NCBI GenBank assembly: GCA_000469685.2
Contig: LS997562.1
Location: 31,455,715-31,519,714 of the forward strand
Source of the DNA: Haemonchus contortus
Lineage: Eukaryota > Nematoda > Chromadorea > Rhabditida > Trichostrongylidae
Direction of reading: 5' to 3'
DNA length: 64,000 bases
The notes under the pieces were generated by a model that was not told the origin of the DNA, made no database searches, and worked only from the letters and a program-made list of their open reading frames with translations. Numbering within the stretch: position 1 is the first letter of the stretch; each line of letters begins with the position of its first letter. Of this stretch, positions 22,668 through 34,200 are shown in pieces. The position numbers were made by a program, and so were the translations under genes.

Positions 22668-22945
22668 TAAGGGTGTCGTGGCAAATGGCACATTACCATA
22701 CACACATGGCCCGAGGATCCAATCCCGGACCGATCCGGAAAGGCCAACTAATTATAGCCCTCCATCTCTCACGTGGGGTAACTGGAAGTGGACTCATTCT
22801 TGAGATAAAAGAGTGGTTTGTACTTCAGCTGTCCGCCTTAAGCCGTTGCGTAGGCCCTACACGTTTCAGGACTTCTTATGTTTCTGAATGGAAGTTGAGT
22901 AAAGTGCCGCACCCCACGTATGAACCCATTAACGCCAAATTATCC
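22668..22945 (+). repeat. tRNA-derived SINE copy, plus orientation
   Basis: It follows the 24-kb SINE in order: GTGGCAAATGGCACATTACC, ATCCAATCCCGGACCGATCC (B-box region), GGCCAACTAATTATAG, GATAAAAGAGTGGTTTGTAC, GTAGGCCCTACACG, TGAATGGAAGTTGAGTAAAG and the tail CATTAACGCCAAATTATCC. It is strongly diverged, and the 22,592-23,170 open frame is mainly this repeat. Confidence 0.65.
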
Positions 22946-23189
22946 TTATCCCTACTATTCCAATATTTTACCGATGTTAAATGTGTCCCACATCCGTGTT
23001 CCATCAATGTGTTAAATGTCCCAATGAATTCCCCCTTTTATAAGCGTTTCCGACGAAAACCTGCAGCACTTGAATACCTGGCAACAAAAATGCCAACCTT
23101 CCCTTCTGCGCCGCAGCATCATACATGGGCGGGCGGATCAATGGCGTCAAATCAGTTGTTTTGTGTGTAACCCGCATATGTAATATCTA

Positions 23190-23845
23190 ATTTACGCTCC
23201 ATACTGGTTAATTGCATTTTTGCTGTTTGCTGTATTTATCCGTCATTCCGTAGCTTCTCTTTTGAGTCATTTTTACTTCATTCGTTTTCACTGGAAAGGT
23301 TGCAGTGGCCTCAAGCTGGATTTCTTCATGAATTTCCTCGCTACGGCTATATTTGTGGGACTGATGTCCGCTGTAACTTTATTGCTCATGTGCTATTGAT
23401 CACAATTATTGAAAAGCGCAAGTGAGTAGTCTCTATTGAATCAGTGTCGAACTGGTGAATTGAGCAAAAGCTATATAGCTCGAGGAGTGGAAGAGCGGGG
23501 TGTTTTTGTGAATCGATAGAGCAGTTATTGACAACTTGTCCTCATAACGTTTTCTCATCTGGTTTAATGTGTACGTAGAGTTCTCTCAATCTTCATCGCT
23601 CTCTAAAAGCACTCTGCAATATCCTCGACTTTTCAAGTACATAGTGATTGCTATTTTAACAATTGCACCCGATTTCGCTATTCGTCGATCTTTTCGAAAA
23701 TCTCACGGCGCATTAATATTACCTGCTTTTTTCATGAATATGTGCGTTTTTACGCATACATCTGCGTTTCTCATGCTTACTGCTGGAGTCACATACGGAA
23801 ATTTGTGGGCATCCGAACAGCCCTGGCAGTGGCTTAGTTTATGAT
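23190..23845 (+). CDS. Possible 3' exons of an unknown multi-pass membrane protein
   Basis: Two open segments are strongly hydrophobic. Near 23,195-23,397 a frame reads YAPYWLIAFLLFAVFIRHSV and then FLATAIFVGLMSAVTLLLMC before a stop. Near 23,569-23,844 a frame reads FKYIVIAILTIAPDFA, then FFMNMCVFTHTSAFLMLTAG and NLWASEQPWQWLSL, followed by TGA. The stop is followed within 2 nt by AATAAA. Splice sites joining the segments in a consistent phase were not found, so this may be a pseudogene or chance hydrophobic AT-rich DNA. The family is not recognised. Confidence 0.3.
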
Positions 23846-23851
23846 AATAAA
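23846..23851 (+). terminator. Candidate polyadenylation signal
   Basis: AATAAA directly after the TGA of the 23.8-kb open frame. It counts only if that frame is a true terminal exon. Confidence 0.3.
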
Positions 23852-24157
23852 TTTTGAGCGAAATGGTGAAATACTAAGCTGAAAAACAAAAACGAGTTCT
23901 TAGGCAATCTGTTTGCTCCCCGTTCTACTACTATTAGTTGAATAATTTGTTGTATCTGTATATGTTCAATCAAAAACCTAAGGCCAATGTTCAATTTTCG
24001 GCGCTTTATAGACTGATCCAAACTTAGAATCGTGTGGTTTTCAGTAGGTGTTGAAAGTGCATTTCGCATTCTTGATCGATCTACCGTTGAGGCATGATGC
24101 AAGAAAGATAATTGCAAATAGCTTCCACTGTCGTTGCGAATTTACCAATCTCTTGTC

Positions 24158-24484
24158 ATTGATAAATATTAGATAAAGTTATAAAGTTTTTGGCGTTAAT
24201 CAATCCCGTCTGAGGGATGCGCCCCCGCACTCGACTTCCATTCAGATCGTAGTGGCGTAATGAGTGCGTATGTGGCCTATACAATGACCTGCGGTGGCCA
24301 GCCGATGTACAAGTCAGTGCTTTTATCCTCCCAGACAAGTCTGGTACCAATTCACCGACCCCGGAGGGATGGAAGGCTTGGTTGGCCTAGGCGGGCATCG
24401 ATCCGGGATTCGAACCCCTGACCGTGCGTGTGATATAGTGCGCCACTTGCCACTACACCACCTCCGCCCTATTGATAAATATTA
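24158..24484. repeat. 14-bp target-site duplication flanking the SINE
   Basis: ATTGATAAATATTA occurs at 24,158-24,171 and again at 24,471-24,484 with no mismatch, indicating a recent insertion. Confidence 0.9.
24172..24470 (-). repeat. tRNA-derived SINE with perfect target-site duplication
   Basis: Read on the minus strand, a 299-bp element starts with a tRNA-like head GGCGGAGGTGGTGTAGTGGC. It has an A box (TGGTGTAGTGG, 24,450-24,460) and a perfect RNA polymerase III B box (GGTTCGAATCC, 24,406-24,416), then a non-tRNA body ending TTAACGCCAAAAACTTTATA. It is flanked by identical 14-bp direct repeats ATTGATAAATATTA (24,158-24,171 and 24,471-24,484), the mark of target-primed insertion. There is no long A tail, so it probably relies on a partner LINE with a specific 3' end. 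Confidence 0.88.
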
Positions 24485-25202
24485 ATAAAAATAAATAAAT
24501 ATACAACGAGAGATGTGTCTTATGCCAGGTTTTTTTAAATAGGATACCCTCTTAAAAAAACTTTTTCTGCGATCCACTTGATGGCTGCGTTCTCTTGTCT
24601 ACCAAAGCGGTGTACGGCGTGTTCAATTAAATTACTTCCACACAGCAATCGCTAACCAAATCTGTAAGTTAACAGCATAACTTCTTATGTGACTTTTAGA
24701 ATGAACAATCTGTTTAATTTCTTATTCGTCAAAATCGTCATGGCTCTTCGATCTGTCGATCTTGCATAGTATCTATGAATTTGAAGTTTCTCCATTCCAT
24801 TCCATACTGTAATTACATATAGAGCTCAGGAAGCAACCAAGTCGGACGCAGATCTATCATACACTGATCGATATTTTGAACTTGCTCATTGCCCGTAAAT
24901 AACGTTATTTTACTTCTCCATCTGAACTGGAGTCTATATTAATTATATTCTTTGTGTCGGATGTTGTTCGAGACCATCGATTGACGGCCAGCAGCAGTGG
25001 TGTGTGTATGTGTGACTGACCTTTTCTATGCCTGCTTTCCTGACTTCCATCGGCTCGGCTAGGAATAACTCGAATTTTATGAGTTATGGTCGATTTTACG
25101 TCTGTTGCTTGTTGTTGTTGTTTGTGACGTTGCGTTTTCTTTCTTTCGTCATTTTCCAGGATCTGCAACGGTGAATCTCTGTCGAATCAACTTTCTTTTG
25201 TG
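24485..25202. promoter_or_regulatory. 5' flank of the AT-hook gene
   Basis: AT-rich, non-coding. It must contain the promoter of the gene starting at 25,217; I can name no specific element. Confidence 0.4.
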
Positions 25203-25216
25203 CAGAATCAGGCTTA
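25195..25216 (+). promoter_or_regulatory. Probable spliced-leader acceptor of the AT-hook gene
   Basis: TTTCTTTTGTGCAG ends at 25,205, leaving an 11-nt leader before the ATG at 25,217. This fits trans-splicing. An upstream cis-spliced exon is the alternative. Confidence 0.5.
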
Positions 25217-28200
25217 ATGCTTGAACGTGATAATAATCATTTAGCTCCATCTAGTAATTTTGGTAGTTGCAATTATGATGAAATTGAGGTATCTTTGAAA
25301 TTTTACCTTTTTCACTATTTTATTAGTTTCCTCATTCATTGACGGTTCTTGTTTCAGTGCGACAACTTATCTACCAACGAAGCAGGCCCGAGTGACGCAG
25401 TCGAGCCCAAGTCAGCAATTGACGTTGCTCTTGAACTTATTGCCCAGGAAGAACTCGAAGCAATAAATGCGGCCAGAATGTATGTTCGTTTTTATTTTCA
25501 TGCCTTTGGCTCCTTTTTAGTTGCACCAAATGGTTGAAGGCTTATTCTTATTGTTTGCTCGTTTTTCATTCGAAGCCTAAATTTTGATCCTGCTTGCTCT
25601 GGATCTGTTTTTATGAGAGATTCATGGCATTCTTACTGAGCTTCCTAGTCGCACTTTAAGTGGCTAGAATTCTATGTACATTTGCGACATACCCATCTGC
25701 GGTTCGGAGCAGAATTTTAGTTGTCTCAAAACAGCCACCAGTCCACGGTCAGCCTCGTGCAGCTGAGTAACCAATTGCACATTGAAATAATGTGTCTACG
25801 ACTAGATTAGTGCAATCCTCCTTCCCCCAGCAGGAGGAGGTTCTTGTCCTGTCAATGGTAGTAAGTAATAGAGCGCTAGTGTCATTCTTTCCTGACTATT
25901 TGAACCTCAATCTCTTAGCAACCCCTCTACATCTTTTTTTCGAAACATGCTTCCTGGATCGAAACCACAGACTAAGGCACCCAGCAGGGGTGGTAATGAT
26001 AAAAGTCGCTATAAGATCTATTTTCAAGGCCCTATCCATCTCCTCTGATCATCAAATAAGCTCTTGATGAAAATTGTGATTTCATAGTTTCTTACGCCTT
26101 CCTTGTCACCCATCAAGACCCGGAATTTTTCATCTTCACTACATTTGCTCATGTTTTTGAATATCTGTATTTAGAGATGCTATCGGCTGTATAATTTTTA
26201 TTTCGCTTCCATTGGTTGCAGATTTGTTCAGTGTCCTCATGCATACACTCTTTCATCGATATGATCGATTTCAGTGCCGCTTTGAATAAGCCAAAACCTC
26301 GTGGTCGCCCGCCTCTTTCTCGAAAAGCTGCCGAGTGAGTTGCTATACTTAATACATATTCAATATTGAGCAGTGCATTCGCTACATGTAACCAAAATTA
26401 GAGCCTGGCACGTCGGGCGGTGAAATTTAGTTTTTGTCCTACGTTTCCGCATCCAAAGCGCTTCTACGGTTTTAATAGAAGTCGGATGCGAAGACACATC
26501 CCAAAATGGGGCTGATAGGCGCCAAAGTACTATGTTATTAATAATGCGTACGTTTTATTATTTACATACGTTATTCATTATTGTTTATTTTATTATCATT
26601 AGTTATTATTTATTTATTACAGTTACAATAATTCATGTATGCTTTCGCGTTTACTTCTTCCTTACTTGACCGATTTGTTTAACCTTTTTATAGTCCATTT
26701 TATTCGATTTTCCTAACAAAATGTAGGTTTTGTATTTTAATGCGAACTACTTGAATATTCAAATAACGTGTAATCTTTGAAGAAACTGACAAGGCTCCGG
26801 CTCCGGGAATGAAAATTCTTATCAAAAATGTAGTGGTAAACAGTGGAACTAGTAGTGAGTTTCATCAACACAGTGAGAAAATTGAAACTCTCATGTGCTG
26901 CCTCACAGCAAGGCGACATTATTCCAATAAGCCCTTGAATTAGAGCAGACGTATTTCGTTCCTTTTCAAGTTGGGCAAGCTCCTGTTCATGGTATCTGTT
27001 TGGCTGTTTAATGTACCTTCCACAAGTTTTTTTCTCTTTGTTTTGAACTCGTCGTGTTTTATATGGCGCTAATCAATTTGCTCAATTTTAAGGCATATCA
27101 CATCAAAATTAGATGTAAAGTGATGATTGAGGAAAAGGTCTGCATAAAAACTGTTTCGACGAATGCTTCAGTCATTACTGCATCTGAGTGTCCTTGGATA
27201 TATCTATGTATATAAATATTTATGTTATGCTATGCACATGCGCATTAGGCTGCGGAATATTCAACGAAATCTCCATGTTGTGAGCCACTCGAAGCAAATT
27301 TATTGCTTATCTACTGGTATCTTTTTTGTTGTTATTCAATGCTAGAGCCGCGAGCACGCTCTCGTTAAGCCTTCTTTTCGCACCGCAGTTGAAAGAAGCT
27401 CAAGAATGTATAACAAGTGTCTCAACTTGACAACGCCTGATTGTTCATCACATCGGATCTGTGACTCTTCATTGAAGAACAGTAACTCGTGAGACAGTGC
27501 ATATTCATGCCGAGAATCATTTGGAGAGCATAGTCTCATATGGAATCATATGAGACCATGCTCTCTTCATATGCTATGGGGTGGAGACAGTGAGCTATCT
27601 TGCTGACGACGCAGTTCTGCTCAGTGCTTCCTCTCCAGAGCTCATTGACTGCAGTTTTTGTTGGAGACTTATTTCGATGAAGCACTCTTAACTCCGTAGT
27701 TGGATTGTTGTGGCATATGCTTTTCGATTTCACTCCACATAGTTTGTGTTGCGGTCTAGTCCGTCCCTCTAACATAAATTATATACATTTTTGTTTGTTT
27801 CAGTGCCAAACATATTAATAATAGCTAATTTTGTTCTTTCCTCTTTAATTAATTACCATTCAGAACTGTAGTAGCTTGAAATATTCATTTCAGCAAAAAT
27901 AGCTATACATTTGTTTACTATGCTTTTCAGGAATACTGCCATCCCCACAAAATCGAAATCGGATCTATCAGATATGCAAGTATCCATACAGCATAAAGAA
28001 GTTGAATCCTCGCAGGTGAGCTCTCATATTTCGTATTCCTATTGATTTTCGTTTTCTCCATGTTTTTAATTTTTTCACCTTTAAACTTATTATTCGTTGG
28101 TTTTTGAGTTCCCCGCTTTTTTTGTGATATTTTGGAACACCGTATCGTCTTTTAACGTACACTCACTATAGGTTGAATTTAACCTACATATATTGTTGAA

Positions 28201-31200
28201 AGTTCTCCATTGATTACGTTTCTTTTCTTTTTTGTCGAATTCATTTGCAAGGCAGTGCTACAACATTTTTGAGCTGCAAGTAATTTAATCCATGCTGCAA
28301 AATCGAGAAATTATTTGTTGAAACGACGGAAACATCGGTTTGTAATAGATGCTTCATCATGATATATGCGGTAGATGTTGACATGTTTACAATTCTCGTG
28401 TATACAAATGTCATCAGCACTTCAGTATGAGAGGGCAACATACTCGAATTGAGCGCTTATAATGGATCTGAATATGCGTGATAGAACGCTTGAAGTGCGA
28501 TTGTTTACCATTCCATCCTACGATTTCACGTCATAGCTGCATGGACCAAAAACTTCGCTTGCGTAAGACATATGAGAACATGGGGAAGCTCATTTCGTAG
28601 GATTTTTCGCATAAATTTGCTTTAGTATGCATCGCTCACAGTATGTGCCCGGATTAGTCTTCATAAGTATCTGCTTTCTTTCTAAATTCCTGCTGGACTT
28701 CACGCTCCTCTATTAATCATGCTGCAGATGCAGGAGGCCAGACTTTATAGTCAGCTTCTCCTTATGTTATGACTTCCTCTACTTTTTTTAATGAAAATGT
28801 TGATCGGATCTGCAAGGACGTCTGAAGACTAGGATGTTGGCCTCATCCAAGAGCTGAGCCTAGAAATTCTTGGAGTTTGATGCTGGAGACTCATTTTCGG
28901 TTTCTCGCGCAACATCAGAATGTGAATGAAAGCGCTGAAGGCTTTGAAACGATAGAAGCCATCGCAAGGATGAATCATAATGGTTGTTTTCGGAGTGAGT
29001 GAGGGTAGATTAATCGGAAGAGACCCGAAATGAAATATGAGACGCCGTCTTGCCTTGAAACAAAGAATCGCGTGCGTTTAAGGCATGCATTCAGTCAGGG
29101 GGTCGCGTAGCTCCGATGCTCTTGGCTTTAGGCGTATGCTTAACATGGTGGATTTCTCTTTCTATCGTATATTTGGTCTCAGATGCCGAACAGATGTGTT
29201 ATGTAAAGGGCTAACATCAAAAAATGATGGGTTTTAGTTCTCATGCCGAGTCAATGGTCGTCCGACATCAAGTGTGTGTGTTTGGATAGGATTGGAACTG
29301 GATAGGCCATTACTCATACGCGCATTTCCGTTCATGCGACTTCTCTACATTCTCCTTCCCACATCATCTGCATTGCACCTATTGCAGCATGTTTAAAAAC
29401 TCACAAACACTCCTAAATGTGTAATGTCTACAGTACCGTTCAATGGACTAATTTTATGGAAGCGGAGTGGTGCGAAGAGTCGCTCGGTAGTGAAAAAATT
29501 CAAGAAATTAGACAAACAGGAAGTCAAGAGTTTTCACGGCAGGACCCACTTCATGTGACATTTGCTGAACATTAAGGAAGCGACGAACTGGCTTTATCAA
29601 CACCAACAATGTGTGCTTCAACTCAGCACACTAAAAGCAGAAGAAAACAAACCAGAAACCAGTTTGATATGTTTGCTGGACCACTGCATGCTGCAGTCGG
29701 TAATCGATATCGTCTTGAAGTTGTTCGGTAGTAGAGAGATGGTCTCGTTGCCACTAAAGTTTTCTCTGTAAGAGCGCAGTTCAGGTTAACATTAAAGTAT
29801 CTGATTTGAAGTAAATAATGGAAGCAATGGGTAGCACAGGGCGGAGAAAGCGCCAAAATCGGCGAATTTGCAAAAAAATGTCTTTGAAAAGGGGGTTTTA
29901 CGAGATTGCTGTAACCTTTCGTAACCTCCCACATAAGCGTACTATTCGTCTCATCCTGACGCTTCATTGTGAGTTGTGCAGTTTCAACAAAGCCAACATA
30001 AGACGGCCACTTTTGGTGAGCACGTCGGCTAACTCGGTTTTGAGGTGATTACAATGCCTTATTTAGACCGTGTTTTTGACCAGATAGCGTCCCTTGTGCT
30101 ATCCTTTGGGGTTACTAGTACATTGTGACTTTGAAGAAAAATTTCAGAAATCATTCTACAGTGATCTTGTCCTTGAACAGTCCATAGAGCGATGGCACAA
30201 CTAATTTTAAAACACCAACTTGCAATCGTGCAGAAATCGGCGGCTAGAGTGGCCGTAGTAGTCTATGTTGAAGAAGCACTAGCATAATTGTTGATTCTTG
30301 CAGTAGAGACTTCCCAATGGAATCATTTTTCTGTCGCACGCATATTCGATACTACACTTCCGGAGAGGTTTTCGGTTTTTACGGCACTGTTTGAAACTCT
30401 TTTTGAAGCATGGTTTAACAGATGATCATGTGAAGGAGTTCACCCTCAGAGCTCCCGCAAAAAGCCCCATTGATGGTGCGCCAAGGTTTGAAGCTCGAGT
30501 TTACAAGCTCCGGAAGGCTTTTCCGAACTGACTGAAGTGCGTGACTAATGTTGTTGCTAACCTCCATAGCAGTTTTTCGACGCACTTGTCGTGTAAGAGA
30601 ACGACCCAAACTCTGCTGATGTGTTGCTGCTCAAATTCTTCATGTTTCCCAAAAATCGAAAATCATGAAGGTACAGAAAATGATAGGTCAATCAAAAAAA
30701 GAGTCGAAACGATCGTGAGAGAAACTGGGCAAACTTTTGAGACTGCGTTTTCCTCATTTCACAAATGAATCCTCAAGTGGTGCCGGTGCAGTACGCATGT
30801 ATTCAACATGGCTTGAGGAAGAAAACATGCCAACACTGCCTCTTCAGGCTATTTGGACGTTATTTTGACATATTCTGATTATATTTTTATTTCCTTATTT
30901 GATTAACTATATCTTGATATATTTTTGCATAAAAAATGAAAGAAAAATATTGAGATCTTAGTGCGTGATTGTATGTTGCAGCTCATCGTAGTGAGACTAC
31001 TGCTGCATTTTTCAATTGTTTCAGAAAGTCGTTCCGAACACTGCCAACATGAATGGAATGAATGGAATCGACCAGTCTGCTGCAAGTTTGCCTCCAATTT
31101 TGAAAGATCACCTCGAGGTCGAAGCTGCTGCTCGAGTTGAACCTCAGTCTATGGAGGTTTCGTTGTTTGGAACAGACAGTTGCGAACCTGAGACTACCGA

Positions 31201-34200
31201 TTTCCACAAAATGGTCTTGCTCAACTATGGCAGTGTTGACGGTCGTCTAGAAGACGACGAAGAAGAAGATGAAGAAGAAGAAGAGAAAGATGTCAAGGAT
31301 TCTGGTGGGCAGTGGAACAATTCCAAAGAATCGTCATTGCCCCGTAAGGAATCTCCACCCAAAAAAGGATCTCGAAAAAGCGAAGAGATCTCGTCTGAGA
31401 TCACTAATCATAACGAGTCGGCAACAACTGCCTCTGTGACGCCTTCAGATAGTAGTTCCCTTACGGTCAAGGATGAGAAGGATACCCCAACTAGTATGGA
31501 AACTGATGAAGTGGATAGGCCTGCTACTTCGTCATCTTCCAGAAAACGTCGCACACACGAGAAGTAAGTTCGTATTTCACAATTCCAAACGACTGCAATC
31601 CAATTTCTATGGGCACCTTTCAGGAAAACCAGAGGAAGGCCGAGAAAAAGCAGAGACGCTCCCTCTCCAGTAAAGACAGGGTAAGAAATACCCCCTATTT
31701 CTTCCCAGTGTTCCATTAAACTCGAGATCTTTTCAGAAGACCACGTGGACGTCCACGAAAGAATGGAAGCGATCCCGTACCAAGGGTTGAACGTAAATCA
31801 ATTGAGAAGTAAGTTAGCCGAGTAATGGGTATTTTGACTTTTTTTGCTTCGGCTCCTTTTTCTCTGTTTGATGGGATCACGATGTTTCATCGTTTTTTGA
31901 GCCACTATCGGTCATTGTACCAAACCTACCTATTGGTTCTACCAGCCGCTCACTAGCTGATTCTAATTGGGCTATAAGTGTTACACTTCCGCACTTGAAA
32001 ACGGTGATTTCCATCGCTAGCCTACGGAACTGATTCCGTTGTTTTCTACCTCGCGCCCTTTATGTTCGCTGTAATGTCGCTATCAATCGTGTTCTCAACC
32101 TCTAGAGTGCTTTGAATATTTATTATGAATCTTCGAATTTGGCCCGGCCTACTGAAATGCACAGTTTGCCTGCTGTGGATATTTGTCCTTCCCTTCTTTT
32201 CTCGCCTAAATTCATTTTTCTGAAATGCGGGCGTTTATGTGCAGCATTACCGAGTTGTTTTCTTGAACTTTTCACGAGGCTCGTGTATAGGCTTTATTAG
32301 GGTGACGTCTCGGCAGAGTTACCTCCATAAAAATCTGAAAACATCGTGAAAAATTGTGACTTTCCGGCCGAATTTCTCCATGACTATGCTAAGGTTCGCC
32401 TGCAGTTCACCGTAGCTTCCTAATTCTTCGAAATCATACAGCAAACGGTGGTAACAACCAACCAGTGTCGGCTGGGATGGCCTTTAGACGAAATTACTAT
32501 GTCTGCGTGGATGCGAGGCATTCTTTCCCTATTTCGTTTTTGAATTTTCTGCCTGTATCCAAAATGCTTAGAGGGTCCTGCGCGCGAACAATGGCGTCTC
32601 TCGTACTACGACCTCCACGATGACATCAAAGACGCCGCCGTTATGGTTTTGAATTCGGTGAATTCTCCGAAGCAGTAAACTCTCTCAGTCTGATCATACC
32701 ATATAGCACTCTCTGATCCTGACGTGGAGTGGACCCGACATCAAGGCAAGGGATTTTTGATCACTCCAAACATGGCACAATAGCTACAAGTGTTTCTTAT
32801 TGAACAAGCGCGTTTCAAGGATGCATTGTTTTACTCCGTACGTGGACGAGTATAATAAGGATTATGTAATGAGGAAGTATGCTAATATATTTCAATTGTG
32901 ATTCTACCTATCTACGGTTATTGGGATCCATCCTCGGTTTTCTAGCGTACTGTACGTTGCAAGTCAATGATACAGTAGTTGTAAATTCGATCGCTTTAGC
33001 AGAAATCTTTTCAAATTTTTTATTGAATTTCTGCTCGGGCCAAACAAAACAATTCATTCCTTGTAGGTCTGTTCTCTCGGGTGCTCAAGTTTTGAGCAAT
33101 TTAGCACTGTTTTGCGTCTTCCGATTGTTGCTTACTCGGTTCGATTTTTGGTCCATTTGAGCCAGCTTGCTTGCCTCGATTTTGCTCGTCGAAAGTTCGA
33201 AAGAAGGTTGCATCCTTGGCACGTTTTCTGGCCTAAATCCTATCATTTTGAAAGCACCACGAAAAACGTTGTGCCAAGGGCGATGAGAAGTACGTGTACT
33301 ATCTTGAAAAACGATGTTGTCTTACGCTTTTATTTTATTGCAGGAAAATTTATAAGGTTGGCAAGTAAGTAGTTTAACGAAAAATTCGAAGCATTAGGAA
33401 TTCCGTATGTGAATGTGAACACGATAGCAGGGTGGTAAACATCCAGAACATCCCGAGCAACAAACAATTGAGTAAACAAAGAACAACGCACGTGGGCTTT
33501 CGCAAATATACTGTCAGTGATTGAACAACACCAGATTCGTTACACCATCTTCCACTAGGCATATCTAGGAGAGAACGCGAGTGTAGCGGCTAAGGCTATC
33601 AGCAACCTATTTGCTGAAGGCACTGTTCAACAGTTAGTAATTGGTTGAACTGCTTTACTATAAATGATACTAGCCTCTGAAGTAACGTAGAGCATAGGGT
33701 AGTTATTGAGCTACTTTATTTATTTTATCCGTCAATGTCCCTGTAATCCTTTGGCCAAAGTTGAGAGAAAACGGTTACGCCGCTTGTATGAGTGACCCAT
33801 CTTTTTATTTGAGGGAGTTCAAGTTTCAATGAGGATCCCAGGAAGACGATTTCGGTTAGGATTCCGTCAAGATGATTAGCTCAGCAGGCTGTTTAGTTGC
33901 CTCACTTCTTTGTGAAAAATTTTTCATGCTCTACTTACCTACAATCACTTTCCAGGAAACTAAATGAGCGATTGCAAAAGCGACGGCCGCGTCGTGCAGC
34001 CGCCATGATACAAGACTTCCTTGAGCTTTACGCGAAAGTGGACTTGGCTGATCTGGAATTCATCCATGCTAGGGTTTGTCCTTCCGAAAAAAATGTATAG
34101 CATATTGTAAAACTTGTAAGGGTTTATTTCAGGCTACAACGTTTGTGAGGATGTTAGTCGATGAGTACGTCGAAGAGTCCAAAATGAATGCTGCCAAGTC

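Noticed and set aside
22592..23170. 192-codon plus-strand frame as a gene
   Set aside because: Most of it is a diverged SINE copy, and no protein-like motif is present.
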